A stretch of DNA of 64,000 nucleotides, taken from NCBI GenBank assembly GCA_011390885.1, contig JAABRO010000022.1:124001-188000 (forward strand). Reading direction: 5' to 3'. Origin of the DNA: Gemmatimonas sp. Lineage in GTDB: Bacteria > Gemmatimonadota > Gemmatimonadetes > Gemmatimonadales > Gemmatimonadaceae. Within the stretch, counting starts at the first letter, position 1. Each line of letters starts with the position of its first letter. The notes under the pieces are model-generated. The model saw nothing but the letters and a program-made list of their open reading frames with translations. It was not told the origin of the DNA and searched no databases. The position numbers and the translations under genes are program-made. Positions 8,513 to 17,491 of this stretch are shown in pieces.

Positions 8513-9328
8513 TCAGCGCTTCACACCTACCACACCCACGATGGTGGGCGTGACGAGATACGCCGCGGGATCGGCCGAGCGCGCGCGCCACACGTCGAGG
8601 AACGCGTCGCGCTCGGTCTCGGTGATGAGCCCGAGTGACCGCAACGTGGGCAGGTAGTTGGCGAAGAACGTCGCCGGCCATTCCCAGAGCGCATCGCCCG
8701 GCCGCGCCACGCGCACGATCGGCTGCACGGACTCGATCTCGAAGCCGGCGTCGATCATGAGCCGCGGCAGCAGGCGTCCCACGCCGAAGTCTCCACCCGC
8801 CTGCCGCACCGAACGTCCGGTGGCCTCGATCACGCGATCGATCGCCGCGCTCGGCGGCGCCATGCTGAGCGCTTCGTAGTTGGCGTAGTCGAGCACGGCG
8901 AAGCGCGCGCCCGGCGCGAGCGCGCGATACACGCCGCCCACGACGGCCGCCGGATCGGGGGTGAAGCAGAGCACCCAGCGCGCGAACGCGCCGTGCAGCG
9001 TGCCGGCGGGCAGGTCGAGCCGCGTGGCATCCTGCTCGAGCCAGCGCACGTTGTGCAGGCGACGCGCCGCGATCAGCTGCTCGAGCGACGCGAGAAAGCG
9101 GCGCGACACGTCGACCGCGACCACTCCGCCATGCTCGCCCACGAGCTGCGCCAGGTCGGCCGTGGCGTACCCAGGCCCGCACCCCAGGTCGAGCAGGCGC
9201 TGGCCGGGAGCAAAGCGCGCCGCTTCCCACAAGCGCGCCGTGGGCTCGGCCCACACCTGGTGCTGGAAGCCGAGCCGCCGCAGCTCGTCCTCATCGGTGC
9301 CGAGCACGTACTCCTGTTCGTCGCTCAT
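8513..9328 (-). CDS. Class I SAM-dependent methyltransferase
   Basis: 271 residues from the ATG at 9328, which overlaps the stop of the MOSC gene (ATGA); longer in-frame versions are shadow of that gene. The nucleotide-binding loop is LLDLGCGPGYATADLA (near residue 50), followed by VVAVDVSRRFL (motif I acidic end), WLEQDATRLDLP and LAPGARFAVLDYANYEAL, as in Methyltransf_11/25 proteins. The substrate cannot be told; UbiE/small-molecule methyltransferases are the closest general type. Coupled translation with the MOSC protein suggests a common task. Confidence 0.9.
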   Translation of the reverse strand: MSDEQEYVLGTDEDELRRLGFQHQVWAEPTARLWEAARFAPGQRLLDLGCGPGYATADLAQLVGEHGGVVAVDVSRRFLASLEQLIAARRLHNVRWLEQDATRLDLPAGTLHGAFARWVLCFTPDPAAVVGGVYRALAPGARFAVLDYANYEALSMAPPSAAIDRVIEATGRSVRQAGGDFGVGRLLPRLMIDAGFEIESVQPIVRVARPGDALWEWPATFFANYLPTLRSLGLITETERDAFLDVWRARSADPAAYLVTPTIVGVVGVKR

Positions 9329-9855
9329 GCAGCGTCCTCGGGCTGGTCGACCGTGTCGTGCGTTCGCGTGTGGTGATGCTCGGCGTCCGCGTGCTCCACG
9401 AGTGCAATGACGTCGCTCGCACGCACGTGTCCCTCGCGCACGACCCGCGCGTATACACGCGACCAGCCGGGGTGCGTGTCCTGTCCGATGCGCTCGCTGC
9501 GCCCGTCGGCGAAGGCGTGCCGGATGGTGCGGCACGGCTCGGTGTAGCTCACCACCTCGAGCTCGCAGTCGTCGCCCAGCCGGAGGCGCACTCCCGGCAC
9601 CACGAGGGTCCAGTCGAGTCCGGCGGTGGTCACGTTCTCGCCCACGCTGCCGGGCTCGATCGGGTGCCCCTCCGCGCGCAGCGCCTCGATGTGCTCGAGC
9701 GGAAACAGGCACACGGCGCGCATCGGGCCACCGTGATGCTTGCGGTTCTTCTGCCAGTCGCCCTCGAGGCCGGTGGTGCCGATGTGCACCTCGGGGACCG
9801 CGCGCTTCGGCACGCCGCCGGGGGATCGGGAGAGCTGGTGGATGCGAGCGGTCAC
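9325..9855 (-). CDS. MOSC domain protein
   Basis: 176 residues, GTG start at 9855. MOSC features: HIGTTGLEGDWQKNRKHHGGPMRAVCLFPLEHI, GSVGENVTTAGLDW, and the conserved Cys in SYTEPCRTIR. MOSC domains occur in molybdenum-cofactor sulfurases and YiiM-type proteins that handle Moco-bound sulfur or N-hydroxylated substrates. The C-terminus is His-rich (AEHHHTRTHD). It heads a two-gene operon with the downstream methyltransferase through a 4-bp overlap. The precise substrate is unknown. Confidence 0.92.
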   Translation of the reverse strand: MTARIHQLSRSPGGVPKRAVPEVHIGTTGLEGDWQKNRKHHGGPMRAVCLFPLEHIEALRAEGHPIEPGSVGENVTTAGLDWTLVVPGVRLRLGDDCELEVVSYTEPCRTIRHAFADGRSERIGQDTHPGWSRVYARVVREGHVRASDVIALVEHADAEHHHTRTHDTVDQPEDAA

Positions 9856-9979
9856 GACGTGCGGAGCGGTTGCGCGGCCGGGATCGACCGACGTGAATTA
9901 CAGGAGAGTGGCGCGACGCGCACCCGTCGGTGCGAACGCGCGCTCGGACCACCGAAAGCTACCACCGTCCGGAGTGCCC

Positions 9980-10447
9980 ATGAGCGCCGACACTGCGTCT
10001 GCAAAGTACGTCACCGTCCCCTGCCAGTTCTGCGGGACCCGCAACAAGGTCAACATGGCCCGCGTCGCGCACCGCCCCAAGTGCCGAAACGACGAGTGCG
10101 CGAAGCCGATCCTGCTCGACCGGCCTTTCCCGCTGCGCGACGACACCTTCGCCGACGTGCTCGCGCACGCCGAGGTCCCGGTGCTGGTGGACTTCTACGC
10201 CGACTGGTGCGGGCCGTGCAAGGCCATGGCACCGGTGTTCGACGCCGTGGCCGGCGAGCTGGCGGGTCGGGTGCTGGTCGCGAAAGTGAACACCGACGCC
10301 GCGCCGATCGTGTCCCAGGCGCACCAGATCCGCAGCATTCCCACGATCATGGTGTTCCGTGGTGGCCAGCCGGTGGCGCAGCAGATGGGGGCGCTGCCGC
10401 GCGCGCAGCTGCTCGAGCTGCTGCGCCAGGGTGGGGTGGCGGTGTAA
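9980..10447 (+). CDS. trxC: Thioredoxin 2-type, with N-terminal zinc ribbon
   Basis: 155 residues; the ATG at 9980 has GGAG five bases upstream. An N-terminal zinc ribbon (CQFCGTRNKV at C15/C18 and CRNDEC near C35/C40) precedes a thioredoxin domain with the active site DFYADWCGPCKAMAP and the cis-Pro segment IRSIPTIMVFRGG. This is the TrxC arrangement: a cytoplasmic disulfide reductase, in E. coli under OxyR control and responsive to oxidants. It is divergent from the MOSC operon and followed by a complex inverted-repeat region. Confidence 0.93.
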   Translation: MSADTASAKYVTVPCQFCGTRNKVNMARVAHRPKCRNDECAKPILLDRPFPLRDDTFADVLAHAEVPVLVDFYADWCGPCKAMAPVFDAVAGELAGRVLVAKVNTDAAPIVSQAHQIRSIPTIMVFRGGQPVAQQMGALPRAQLLELLRQGGVAV

Positions 10448-10470
10448 CGCGCGTTCTCGGTTTACCCTCT

Positions 10471-10575
10471 ACCGTTTACCGTCACCGAGTACCGCGCTGC
10501 ACCCACGCGTGTGAGCGGGATCGGAGCTGGCTGCTTCGGGTGGTGCTTGACGGCTCTCGGCTGACGGTAAACGGT
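10471..10575. repeat. Long-spaced inverted repeat 3' of the thioredoxin gene
   Basis: Left arm ACCGTTTACCGTCACCGAG (10471-10489) pairs with CTCGGCTGACGGTAAACGGT (10556-10575), 19 bp with a single inserted base, across about 66 nt. The left arm is preceded by a related copy (CGGTTTACC near 10458). A REP-like or BIME-like element is possible. Confidence 0.5.
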
Positions 10576-10618
10576 GGACGGTTGTCGGAGTGCAACTGCA
10601 AACGGAGTGCGACTGCAT

Positions 10619-10649
10619 CCGCCCCGACGCGCATGGCGCGTCGGGGCGG
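10619..10649. terminator. Terminator between trxC and the M14 peptidase gene
   Basis: Perfect 14-bp stem CCGCCCCGACGCGC (10619-10632) / GCGCGTCGGGGCGG (10636-10649), loop ATG. It is followed on the plus strand by TTTCCTTA, a canonical intrinsic terminator for that strand, and starts 6 bases after the minus-strand peptidase stop. Confidence 0.8.
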
Positions 10650-10654
10650 TTTCC

Positions 10655-13600
10655 TTACTGCAGGCCGGCGTTCAGGTCGTTCCAGTTCAGGATGGCGTTG
10701 AACCCCATCATGAACGTGCCCTGCGTCTGCCAGCGCCAGAACGGCCGCGTGGTGAACAGCACCACGTGCCCCTGGCCGAGCTGCTGGCTCATCACCGTGG
10801 GGCGATTCGACAGGTGCTCCCCGCCCTCCAGCACGCCGCTGAGCAGCATGTCGCGCGGGCTCGCGGGGAACTGCACGACCACCCGCGGCCGCATGCCGGG
10901 CAGCGTGACCATAGGGGCCGCGCCGGGCGCGACGCCGAATCGGCCGGCCATCTGCCCCTCGCTCGGCACCGACGCGATCGCGTTCGTGGGCCACTGCTGC
11001 GTGGGGTTCCATCGTGACTTCTCCACCCACGTGGCCATGGGTGTGGTGTTCTGGTACACGCTGCTGCGCCGCGCCGCCGGCCCGATGCCGCCGCCGCCGG
11101 CGGCCGCGCCGGAGAGCGCCGCCGAGCTGCCGGGGCGGAACACGTCGATCTCGCTCACCGGCTTGGCCTCGGGCATGGTTGGCGCGCCGGCGTCGAGCAG
11201 CGTGCCGCCGCTGAAGTAGATCGGCAGCTGGTTCACGGCGTAGCCGTACACGAGCGGGCTCTTCATGTCGCCGATCACGCCGCGCAGCAGCGTGCCGCGG
11301 TTCACGAGCCCCGGCGCCGTGGTCGTGCGCAGGCCGGGCGTGAGGCTGTACGTGGGGAAGATCGCCGACGTGTTCCCCTCGGTGATCAGCGTGCCGCCCT
11401 GCTGCACGAACTGGTACAGCTTCTCGAGGCCATCGGCTCCGAGGCCGCCGCGCGTGTCGTCGGTGCTGTCCGGGAAGCCAAGGTCGGGATACTCGGCGGT
11501 GCGCTTGTAGGGCACCGGCGTGCCACCCGTGGGTGCTCCCTGCCCCACGGCGCCGCCGTGCGGCCAGAGGATCACGTCGAAACGCTGCCGCAGCGACGCG
11601 ATCTTTCGCACCTCGTTCTCGCCGAAGTACGTGTACGGCACGCCGTAGTGATCGAGCGCCGCGCGCACCCAGCCTTCGTCCTGCGTGTTCGTCCAGCTGT
11701 GGATGTAGCCGATGCGCGGCACCTCGAGCTCGTGCGTGGGCACGGCCGGCAGCGCGTTCACCGCCACCCCCGTGAGGCCGAGCTCGCGCAGCATTGGCTC
11801 GATGCGCCCGCGGTTCGCGTTGCGGATGATGAACGCGCCCGGGCCGAACGACTGGCCGCCCGCCGTGAACGAATCCTGCGCGGCGCGCATGGCCACGTCC
11901 GCAAGACGGAAGCGCAGCCGCACGAGGTTGTTGTCACCCGTGTGCGCCACGATGAGCGTGGAGCCCGTGCCCGTGACGCCGCCGGCCGCCGTGACCGACG
12001 TGGTGGCGGCCGTCATGGGCGCGGTGAACAGCTTCGCATCCTTCACCTCGCGCACGATGATGTTGCGCATCATCGGGAACGTCCACCCGGTGTCGTCGTA
12101 CGGCGACGGGTTGGTCGTGGGATAGTTCTGCACCGCGAAATACATGTCGGCGATGGTGCGCAGCGGCTGGTCGCCACGAATGATCCAGTCGCCCTTCTGC
12201 ACGGCCACGGAATCGAGCGTGATGTCCGCATCCGCGACGTGGAACTCGAGCCCCTGCGCCATGAGGTCGTTCACCGCGTCGGCCGCGTTCTGCTTGTGCT
12301 GCTGCGACGCCGGAATCACCCACCCCTTCGTGGGGCCGAGCGTACCGCGGTTCACCGCGTTCCGGTTCTTGATCCAGTAGTTCTCGAGGAAGCGGTCGCG
12401 CTCACGGGCCATGTTCCACAGGCCGAGCAGGATGGCCGACTGCTGGATGTTGGTGTTCGCGCGCGAGCCCCAGCGGATGTCGTTCGGCGTGGGATTGGGA
12501 CGGAACCACTCGCGGCTCTGGTTGTAGTTGCTGCCCCCCAGCACGCGCGTGAGCTCGTCGAGGTTGGCTCGCGTGGGGGCCGTGGTCGGCACGGCTCCGC
12601 CACGCGCGTTCGCCACCTTGCCGTCGCACCCCGCCCCGTAGCTCTGCACCTCGTAGAATCGCCCAATCGCGTTCACGGTGTGCGCCATGAAGAACAGGTA
12701 GTTGGGCACCCAGCCGTCGTAGAAGCCGTAGGTCCACACGCCGGGCACGCCGCGCTTGGTCATTTCCATGACCTCGTTCTCCGCCATCCACCACCACTCG
12801 TTCACCGTGACCGGGTCCACCTGCTCGTTGTACGGTCCCGTGCCCGTGGAGATGTAGAGCAGCGTGGCCTGCTCGTGCAGGTCGTGCAGCACCACGGGGC
12901 GCCAGGCACGGTTCACCTTGCGGATGTTCTGCGTGAGCTTGAGGAACTGCCCCATGCCGTCGCGATTGTTGTCGTGCGCCACGTACTTGCCCCAGTACGG
13001 CGTGGGCAGCGGCTGCCCCGTGCGCACGCGATAGCAGATGCCGTCGAGGATCTTCTCGCGGCCGTCCACCTCGACGACGGGCGTGATGATCGTGATCACG
13101 TTCTTGCGGATGCTCGCGATGCGCGGTGACTCGTCCACCACCAGGCGGTAGGCAAGCTCCATCAGCATTTCGGGGCCGCCGGTCTCCGTGGAGTGGATGC
13201 CGCTCGTGAGGTAGTACACGGGCTTGGCGACGCCGCCAATGAGTTCGCGAGCGCGCGCCTCGCTGGTGCGCCGCGGATCGGCGAGCTCACGCATGAAGCC
13301 CTGATGGCGCTCGAGGTTCGCCATCGTCTCTTCGTCGCTCACGATGAAGGCCACCATGTCGCGCCCTTCTTCCGACTGCCCGATCACCTCGAAGCGCGCC
13401 CGCGTGGGCGCCGCCTTCGCGATCGCCTCGAGGTAGCGATGGATGTCCTTCGCCTTCGTGAGGTAGCCCGGCGTACCGATCACGCGACCGATGCCGGGAA
13501 ACGACAGCGGCGTAGGCACTACGTCCGATGCCGGCAGGTAGTCCACGAGCTCCGTGGTGATGCGCGGGTCGGTCAGGTGCTGGCGAATGAGGCGCGTGTA

Positions 13601-13741
13601 TTCCTCGTCGATCTTCTGCGACGGGGACGGCTGCGCGAATGCGGACGACGCGCCCGACGCCGTGGCCAGCGCACCCAGGCCGATCGTCAGGGCGACGGCG
13701 CGACAGGCGCGGCACACTCGGGGGAGGAAATGCCGGGACAT
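10655..13741 (-). CDS. Secreted M14-family zinc metallopeptidase, large
   Basis: 1028 residues with a signal peptide (cleavage near SAFAQ, residue 37). The M14 carboxypeptidase domain spans about 90-350. The zinc-binding HxxE is in TSGIHSTETGGPEM (H183, E186), and a later His sits in VVLHDLHEQ (H286/H289). The long C-terminal half includes FDVILWPHGG and GGTLITEGNTSAIFPTY, resembling the glutamine-amidotransferase-like segment seen C-terminally in large Gemmatimonadota/Bacteroidota M14 proteins. Such enzymes trim peptides outside the cytoplasm. It is a single-gene unit ending at a hairpin. Substrate unknown; the family call is secure. Confidence 0.9.
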   Translation of the reverse strand: MSRHFLPRVCRACRAVALTIGLGALATASGASSAFAQPSPSQKIDEEYTRLIRQHLTDPRITTELVDYLPASDVVPTPLSFPGIGRVIGTPGYLTKAKDIHRYLEAIAKAAPTRARFEVIGQSEEGRDMVAFIVSDEETMANLERHQGFMRELADPRRTSEARARELIGGVAKPVYYLTSGIHSTETGGPEMLMELAYRLVVDESPRIASIRKNVITIITPVVEVDGREKILDGICYRVRTGQPLPTPYWGKYVAHDNNRDGMGQFLKLTQNIRKVNRAWRPVVLHDLHEQATLLYISTGTGPYNEQVDPVTVNEWWWMAENEVMEMTKRGVPGVWTYGFYDGWVPNYLFFMAHTVNAIGRFYEVQSYGAGCDGKVANARGGAVPTTAPTRANLDELTRVLGGSNYNQSREWFRPNPTPNDIRWGSRANTNIQQSAILLGLWNMARERDRFLENYWIKNRNAVNRGTLGPTKGWVIPASQQHKQNAADAVNDLMAQGLEFHVADADITLDSVAVQKGDWIIRGDQPLRTIADMYFAVQNYPTTNPSPYDDTGWTFPMMRNIIVREVKDAKLFTAPMTAATTSVTAAGGVTGTGSTLIVAHTGDNNLVRLRFRLADVAMRAAQDSFTAGGQSFGPGAFIIRNANRGRIEPMLRELGLTGVAVNALPAVPTHELEVPRIGYIHSWTNTQDEGWVRAALDHYGVPYTYFGENEVRKIASLRQRFDVILWPHGGAVGQGAPTGGTPVPYKRTAEYPDLGFPDSTDDTRGGLGADGLEKLYQFVQQGGTLITEGNTSAIFPTYSLTPGLRTTTAPGLVNRGTLLRGVIGDMKSPLVYGYAVNQLPIYFSGGTLLDAGAPTMPEAKPVSEIDVFRPGSSAALSGAAAGGGGIGPAARRSSVYQNTTPMATWVEKSRWNPTQQWPTNAIASVPSEGQMAGRFGVAPGAAPMVTLPGMRPRVVVQFPASPRDMLLSGVLEGGEHLSNRPTVMSQQLGQGHVVLFTTRPFWRWQTQGTFMMGFNAILNWNDLNAGLQ

Positions 13742-13770
13742 CCGGGACTCCGGGAGGGTGGGAAAACGAA

Positions 13771-13802
13771 CCGCGCCGCCACCGGGAGAGGTGGCGGCGC
13801 GG
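13771..13802 (-). terminator. Terminator of the 13826 gene
   Basis: Perfect 13-bp stem CCGCGCCGCCACC (13771-13783) / GGTGGCGGCGCGG (13790-13802) with a 6-nt loop, 24 bases beyond the stop. Its placement mirrors the hairpin at 6836-6866. Confidence 0.75.
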
Positions 13803-13825
13803 GAAACATGCGGAGGCGCCGCGAC

Positions 13826-14212
13826 TTACTTGGCGCGAGCGGCCGAGAACGGCATGTTGCCCATGCCGGCTACGTCCATGCTGCCCGACATGTTGTCGGC
13901 GTCAGTGAGCAGCGCCGTGGCCGCGATGTCGATCGCCTGGCCGCCCATGTCGAGGCCAAACGAGAAGTTCACCGTATCGCCCTTCACCGCGCCACGCACG
14001 TTGGCCTGGCCGATCTCGGAGGAGAGCACGCCGGTGATCGAGTCGCCCTTCTGCTCCACCACGAGCGTGCTGGTCACGCTCTGGTCGGGCGTCTGCACGC
14101 TCACGTTCCACGTGCCGGTGAGATCGGCGAGGAAGCGGTCGGCGTTGGCGGTGAAGGCGGACAGGCCGACGAACAGCGTCGTGGCCAGAAGCAGCGCGCG
14201 GGACTTGGTCAT
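13826..14212 (-). CDS. Small secreted beta-barrel-like protein, paralog of 6261 gene
   Basis: 128 residues with a signal peptide ending near FTANA. The mature protein reads DRFLADLTGTWNVSVQ, TSTLVVEQKGDSITGVLSSEI, VRGAVKGDTVNFSFGLDM, DNMSGSMDVAGMGNMPFSAARAK. It follows the same strand-by-strand plan as the 6261-6656 protein (DLTG-W, QxGDxxTG, VKGDxVNF, terminal A/R-K). No database family is certain; a small extracytoplasmic lipocalin-like barrel is a fair guess. It is a single gene with its own strong terminator, between the M14 peptidase and TonB receptor genes. Confidence 0.75.
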   Translation of the reverse strand: MTKSRALLLATTLFVGLSAFTANADRFLADLTGTWNVSVQTPDQSVTSTLVVEQKGDSITGVLSSEIGQANVRGAVKGDTVNFSFGLDMGGQAIDIAATALLTDADNMSGSMDVAGMGNMPFSAARAK

Positions 14213-14335
14213 GGCGATACCGTGGAGCAGGAGGTGGGGTGGGCACGACGATGACGTGCCTGCGATCTGTACGCCGGCAACTCCTGAAAGTTGCGCGCGG
14301 CCGGCCCGTCCGGCAATCGCCCCCCGTTCCCGTGC

Positions 14336-16657
14336 TCAGAACTCCCAGTTCAGCCCGATCGTGGGGAGCAGCCCCGCACTCTCGTTGCGCTCCACCTGGC
14401 GCAGCCGCGGATTCCAGCGCGGCGCCCCGCCGTTGTCGCGCCCGGTCACGTTCTGCAGGTCCAGGAACGCGATCAGCTGCTGCCGCCCGAACACGAACCG
14501 GCGGTCCACGCGGAGGTCGGCGGCGAAGAAGGCGGGCAGCCGCTCCGTGTTGTACTGCGTGAAGTCGAGCGTGCCCGCCAAGGCCCCATCGGTCACGAAG
14601 GGCGTCTGCGGGAGGCCGCTCGCCCCGCGCACGCGCAGCGCCACCTCCCAGCGCGCGTTCGGCCGCCAGCCGAGCACGCCGTTGGCCAGCAGCGGCGTGT
14701 CGAACGCGCCCGGCGCCTCGGTGCCATCCTGCCCCGTGAAGCGCGTGCGGTTGAGGCTCGCGCTCAGCTGGCCGTAGAAGGGTGACCGCCCCAGCCGCTG
14801 CTGCAGCAGCACCTCCGCACCGAACGCCTCACCCGTGCCGCTCGAGCCCAGCGGCTCGAGGCCGAACGGGATGTCCGTGCTGGCATCGTCGAACCCGCTC
14901 GGGCTGAGCACCGCCTGCGGCCGGAAGGCGCGCACCGGATAGTCCGCATACCGCTTGGCGTACACCTCGACCTGCACCTTGCGCTCCTCGCCCACCAGGC
15001 GCGTGGCCCCGAGCACCACCTGGTCGGCCCGGAACGGGCGCAGTCGCGCCGCGTTGCCGGCATCGCCCACCAGCCAGATCGTGCTCGGCGCCTGCCAGTA
15101 GCGCCCGCCGGCCAGCGTGAGCGTGGTCACGTCATCCGCGCGGAACGACGCGCTCAGCCGAGGCGCCAGCCGCACCGCGTTGTCGAGGAACTGGTACCAG
15201 TCGGCGCGCACGCCGCCGGAGAGCCGCAGGCGCGGCCGCGCCTGCCACGACAGCTGCGCGTAGCTGCCGTTGCGCAGCGTGGAAAAGCTGGTGTCCACAT
15301 CGAGCGGTCGCGGCACCCCCTGCGCATCGCGGCGCGCGAAGCCCGCGAGGGCCGCGTCGTAGCGCAGGGCGCTGGCGTACTTGACGATGGTGCCCGTCTC
15401 GAGCTCGAGTCCCTTCGTGGTGGTCCACGTCACGTCGGTGCGCAGCGACGTCTCCCCCTCCGTGCTGCGGCTCTCGAACACCGGCTGCAGCAGCGTGTCC
15501 CGCTGCGCGGTGGTGAAGCGCGTCCAGGTGCGGCCGAGCGTCGTGGTCACCACGCCGCGCGACAGCAGCCGCGACCAGGTGAGTCCGCTGAAGTACTGGT
15601 CCTGCGCGGGTGCGAGCACGCGCGCGTTGTCGAGCCGGTCGTCCGCGCTGTCGTTGTCGAAGGTGACGGTGCCGCGTGCGCCGATCGCCAGCAGACTCAC
15701 CGCATCGCGCGCGTTCGGACGCCACACGGCCTTCACCGTGGCGTCGGTGTACGACGGAATGAAGCTCAGCCCGATGGCCTTGAAGAGCAGGTCGAGGTAG
15801 CTCTGGCGCACGTTCGCGAAGAAGCTCGCATTCTCGCCCAGCGGTCCCTCGATCACCGCGCCGAACTGCGACGCCGCCACATTGAGCTCCCCCGACAGCC
15901 GCTCGCGATTGCCCTCCCGCAGCGTGATCGTGGTGGCCGAACTCGCGCGATCGCCGAAGCGCGCACCGAAGCCGCCCGCGCTGAGCGACGCCGACTCCAC
16001 GAAGCGGATGTTGATGAGCGAAATCGGACCGCCCGTGGAGCCCTGCGAGCCGAAGTGGTTGATGTTCGGCACCTCGATGTTGTCCACCACGAACAGGTTC
16101 TCGAACGGCGCGCCACCGCGCACGATGATGTCGTTGCGCGCGCCGCTCGTGACACCCACACCGGGCGCGATGGAGACCGCGCGCAGCACGTCCTCCTGTG
16201 CGCCCGGCTGGCGGCGCACTTCTTCTGCGGTGTACACCTGCGTGGACACGGGCGTCGACGCCGGTGCCACCACCGGGAACGCCTCGGGGCGCACCGTCAC
16301 GGTCTGCAGCTGCAGCTCCACCGCGCGCAGGCGAATGGTGACCTCGGCCGGCTTCGCCGGGGACACGGCCACGTCGCCGCGCGAGACGGGGGCGTACCCC
16401 AGCGCGCGCACCTCGAGCGTCACGATGCCAATCGCCACACCGCGCAGCGTGAAGCGCCCCTGCTCGTCGGTCCCCGTCGCGGCCTGCTGCCCGCGCACGC
16501 GCACGGTGGCGCCGGCGATCGGCGCGTCACCAACCGCCGATATGATGCGCCCGGTGATCACACCGGTGGGCGCAGCGGGGTCCTGCGCCTGGCTTGCCGA
16601 GGGAGCGAGCAGCGCAACGATCAGGGCGGCAACGGCAAGGACGCGGACACGCAGCAT
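14336..16657 (-). CDS. TonB-dependent receptor with carboxypeptidase-regulatory domain
   Basis: 773 residues: signal peptide (cleavage near SQAQ, residue 25), CarboxypepD_reg-like domain at about 32-115 (TGVITGRIISAVGDAPIAGATVRV), plug domain at about 140-260 (VLRAVSIAPGVGVTSGARNDIIVRGGAPFENLFVVDNI), then a 22-strand-type barrel ending in ...LNWEF with the terminal Phe used for outer-membrane insertion. It should import a bulky substrate with TonB energy; the missing SusD partner and the short N-terminus make a glycan utilisation locus unlikely here. The substrate is unknown. A TATCGT -10-like element lies near 16725 on the minus strand. Confidence 0.93.
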   Translation of the reverse strand: MLRVRVLAVAALIVALLAPSASQAQDPAAPTGVITGRIISAVGDAPIAGATVRVRGQQAATGTDEQGRFTLRGVAIGIVTLEVRALGYAPVSRGDVAVSPAKPAEVTIRLRAVELQLQTVTVRPEAFPVVAPASTPVSTQVYTAEEVRRQPGAQEDVLRAVSIAPGVGVTSGARNDIIVRGGAPFENLFVVDNIEVPNINHFGSQGSTGGPISLINIRFVESASLSAGGFGARFGDRASSATTITLREGNRERLSGELNVAASQFGAVIEGPLGENASFFANVRQSYLDLLFKAIGLSFIPSYTDATVKAVWRPNARDAVSLLAIGARGTVTFDNDSADDRLDNARVLAPAQDQYFSGLTWSRLLSRGVVTTTLGRTWTRFTTAQRDTLLQPVFESRSTEGETSLRTDVTWTTTKGLELETGTIVKYASALRYDAALAGFARRDAQGVPRPLDVDTSFSTLRNGSYAQLSWQARPRLRLSGGVRADWYQFLDNAVRLAPRLSASFRADDVTTLTLAGGRYWQAPSTIWLVGDAGNAARLRPFRADQVVLGATRLVGEERKVQVEVYAKRYADYPVRAFRPQAVLSPSGFDDASTDIPFGLEPLGSSGTGEAFGAEVLLQQRLGRSPFYGQLSASLNRTRFTGQDGTEAPGAFDTPLLANGVLGWRPNARWEVALRVRGASGLPQTPFVTDGALAGTLDFTQYNTERLPAFFAADLRVDRRFVFGRQQLIAFLDLQNVTGRDNGGAPRWNPRLRQVERNESAGLLPTIGLNWEF

Positions 16658-16775
16658 GCGGACGGGGTCGGACGGGACGAGGCAGATCGGCCGGGTGCCG
16701 ATGCTCTGGTAAGCGAACGATAGCCCCGTTCCGCCGGGTCCCGGCGTCGCGGCTCAGGTCCATGGGCCTTCGCGT

Positions 16776-16795
16776 GCGCGCCGCGGACGGCGCGC
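16776..16795 (-). terminator. Short GC hairpin after the YceI gene
   Basis: Stem GCGCGCCG (16776-16783) / CGGCGCGC (16788-16795), loop CGGA, 10 bases beyond the YceI stop. No T-tract is evident, so this is only a possible terminator. Confidence 0.4.
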
Positions 16796-16805
16796 CTCCC
16801 GGGCG

Positions 16806-17444
16806 TCAGTCGCCGTCGGCGCGCAGCGTCAGTGACACGTCGACCTGCACCGTGTCCATCACGGAGAGCAGGCCGCCGAGGCGGGAGATGCCCTTGGTGA
16901 TGCCGTGCGCGGAGAGCGACACGGGGAAGAAGGCCGAGAGCCGCCACCCGCCCGTCGCATCGGTCGCCACCGTGCCCGTCGCCCGCGCCGATCGCGTCAC
17001 GCCGCGCACCGTGAAGCGGCCGTGCAGCACGACCGCCCCGTCCGCCGACACGCGGCGCAGCGAGTCGAGGTCGAAGCGCGCGCGCGGGTGGCGCGCCGTC
17101 TCCAGCGCCTCACGCATGTGCCGGTCGCGTCGTCCGTTGCCCGTCCGCAGTGAGTCGAGCCCGACATCGACCCAGCCACGCGCGCGCTCGGGCGTCGCGC
17201 CGGTCACCTCACCCCCGACCGCCGTGGTCGTGCCGGAGAAGTCGCCAAGTCGCGCAGCGGCGCGAAACACGGCCGTGCCACCCTGGACGCGCAGCGCCGT
17301 TGGCGCAGACGCACCGGCGATCGCCCGCAGCGCGCCGCCCGACGCCGAGGCGCCAGCGATCGCCGTCACGGAAAGACCTGACCTGGCGGTGACGAGCAGG
17401 GTGGCCATCGCCCCGATGCATGCCCCGACGACGGCGCGCCGCAC
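16806..17444 (-). CDS. YceI-family secreted lipid-binding protein
   Basis: About 212 residues. The start is the GTG at 17444, with AGGAG eight bases upstream, giving a short basic then hydrophobic leader (signal peptide or anchor). The YceI lipocalin-like fold is recognisable from the C-terminal half: GEVTGATPERARGWVDVGLDSLRTGNGRRDRHMREALETARHPRARFDLDSL, then VLHGRFTVRGVTRSARATGTV. YceI proteins are periplasmic and bind polyprenoids or similar long-chain lipids. It may be read from the Rieske operon upstream (46-bp gap). Confidence 0.85.
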   Translation of the reverse strand: MRRAVVGACIGAMATLLVTARSGLSVTAIAGASASGGALRAIAGASAPTALRVQGGTAVFRAAARLGDFSGTTTAVGGEVTGATPERARGWVDVGLDSLRTGNGRRDRHMREALETARHPRARFDLDSLRRVSADGAVVLHGRFTVRGVTRSARATGTVATDATGGWRLSAFFPVSLSAHGITKGISRLGGLLSVMDTVQVDVSLTLRADGD

Positions 17445-17491
17445 GCCGCCGCTCCTACGGTTCGACGAGCGAGACGCGTCCGCCTCGCGGC

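Noticed and set aside
8513..9952. 479-codon frame starting at 9952
   Set aside because: Only the last 271 codons are real (methyltransferase). The N-terminal part is out of frame with the MOSC gene and Arg-rich; the ATGA junction at 9328 sets the start.
11558..13129. 523-codon plus-strand open frame over the M14 gene
   Set aside because: Shadow of the metallopeptidase on the opposite strand; no domain, no Shine-Dalgarno.
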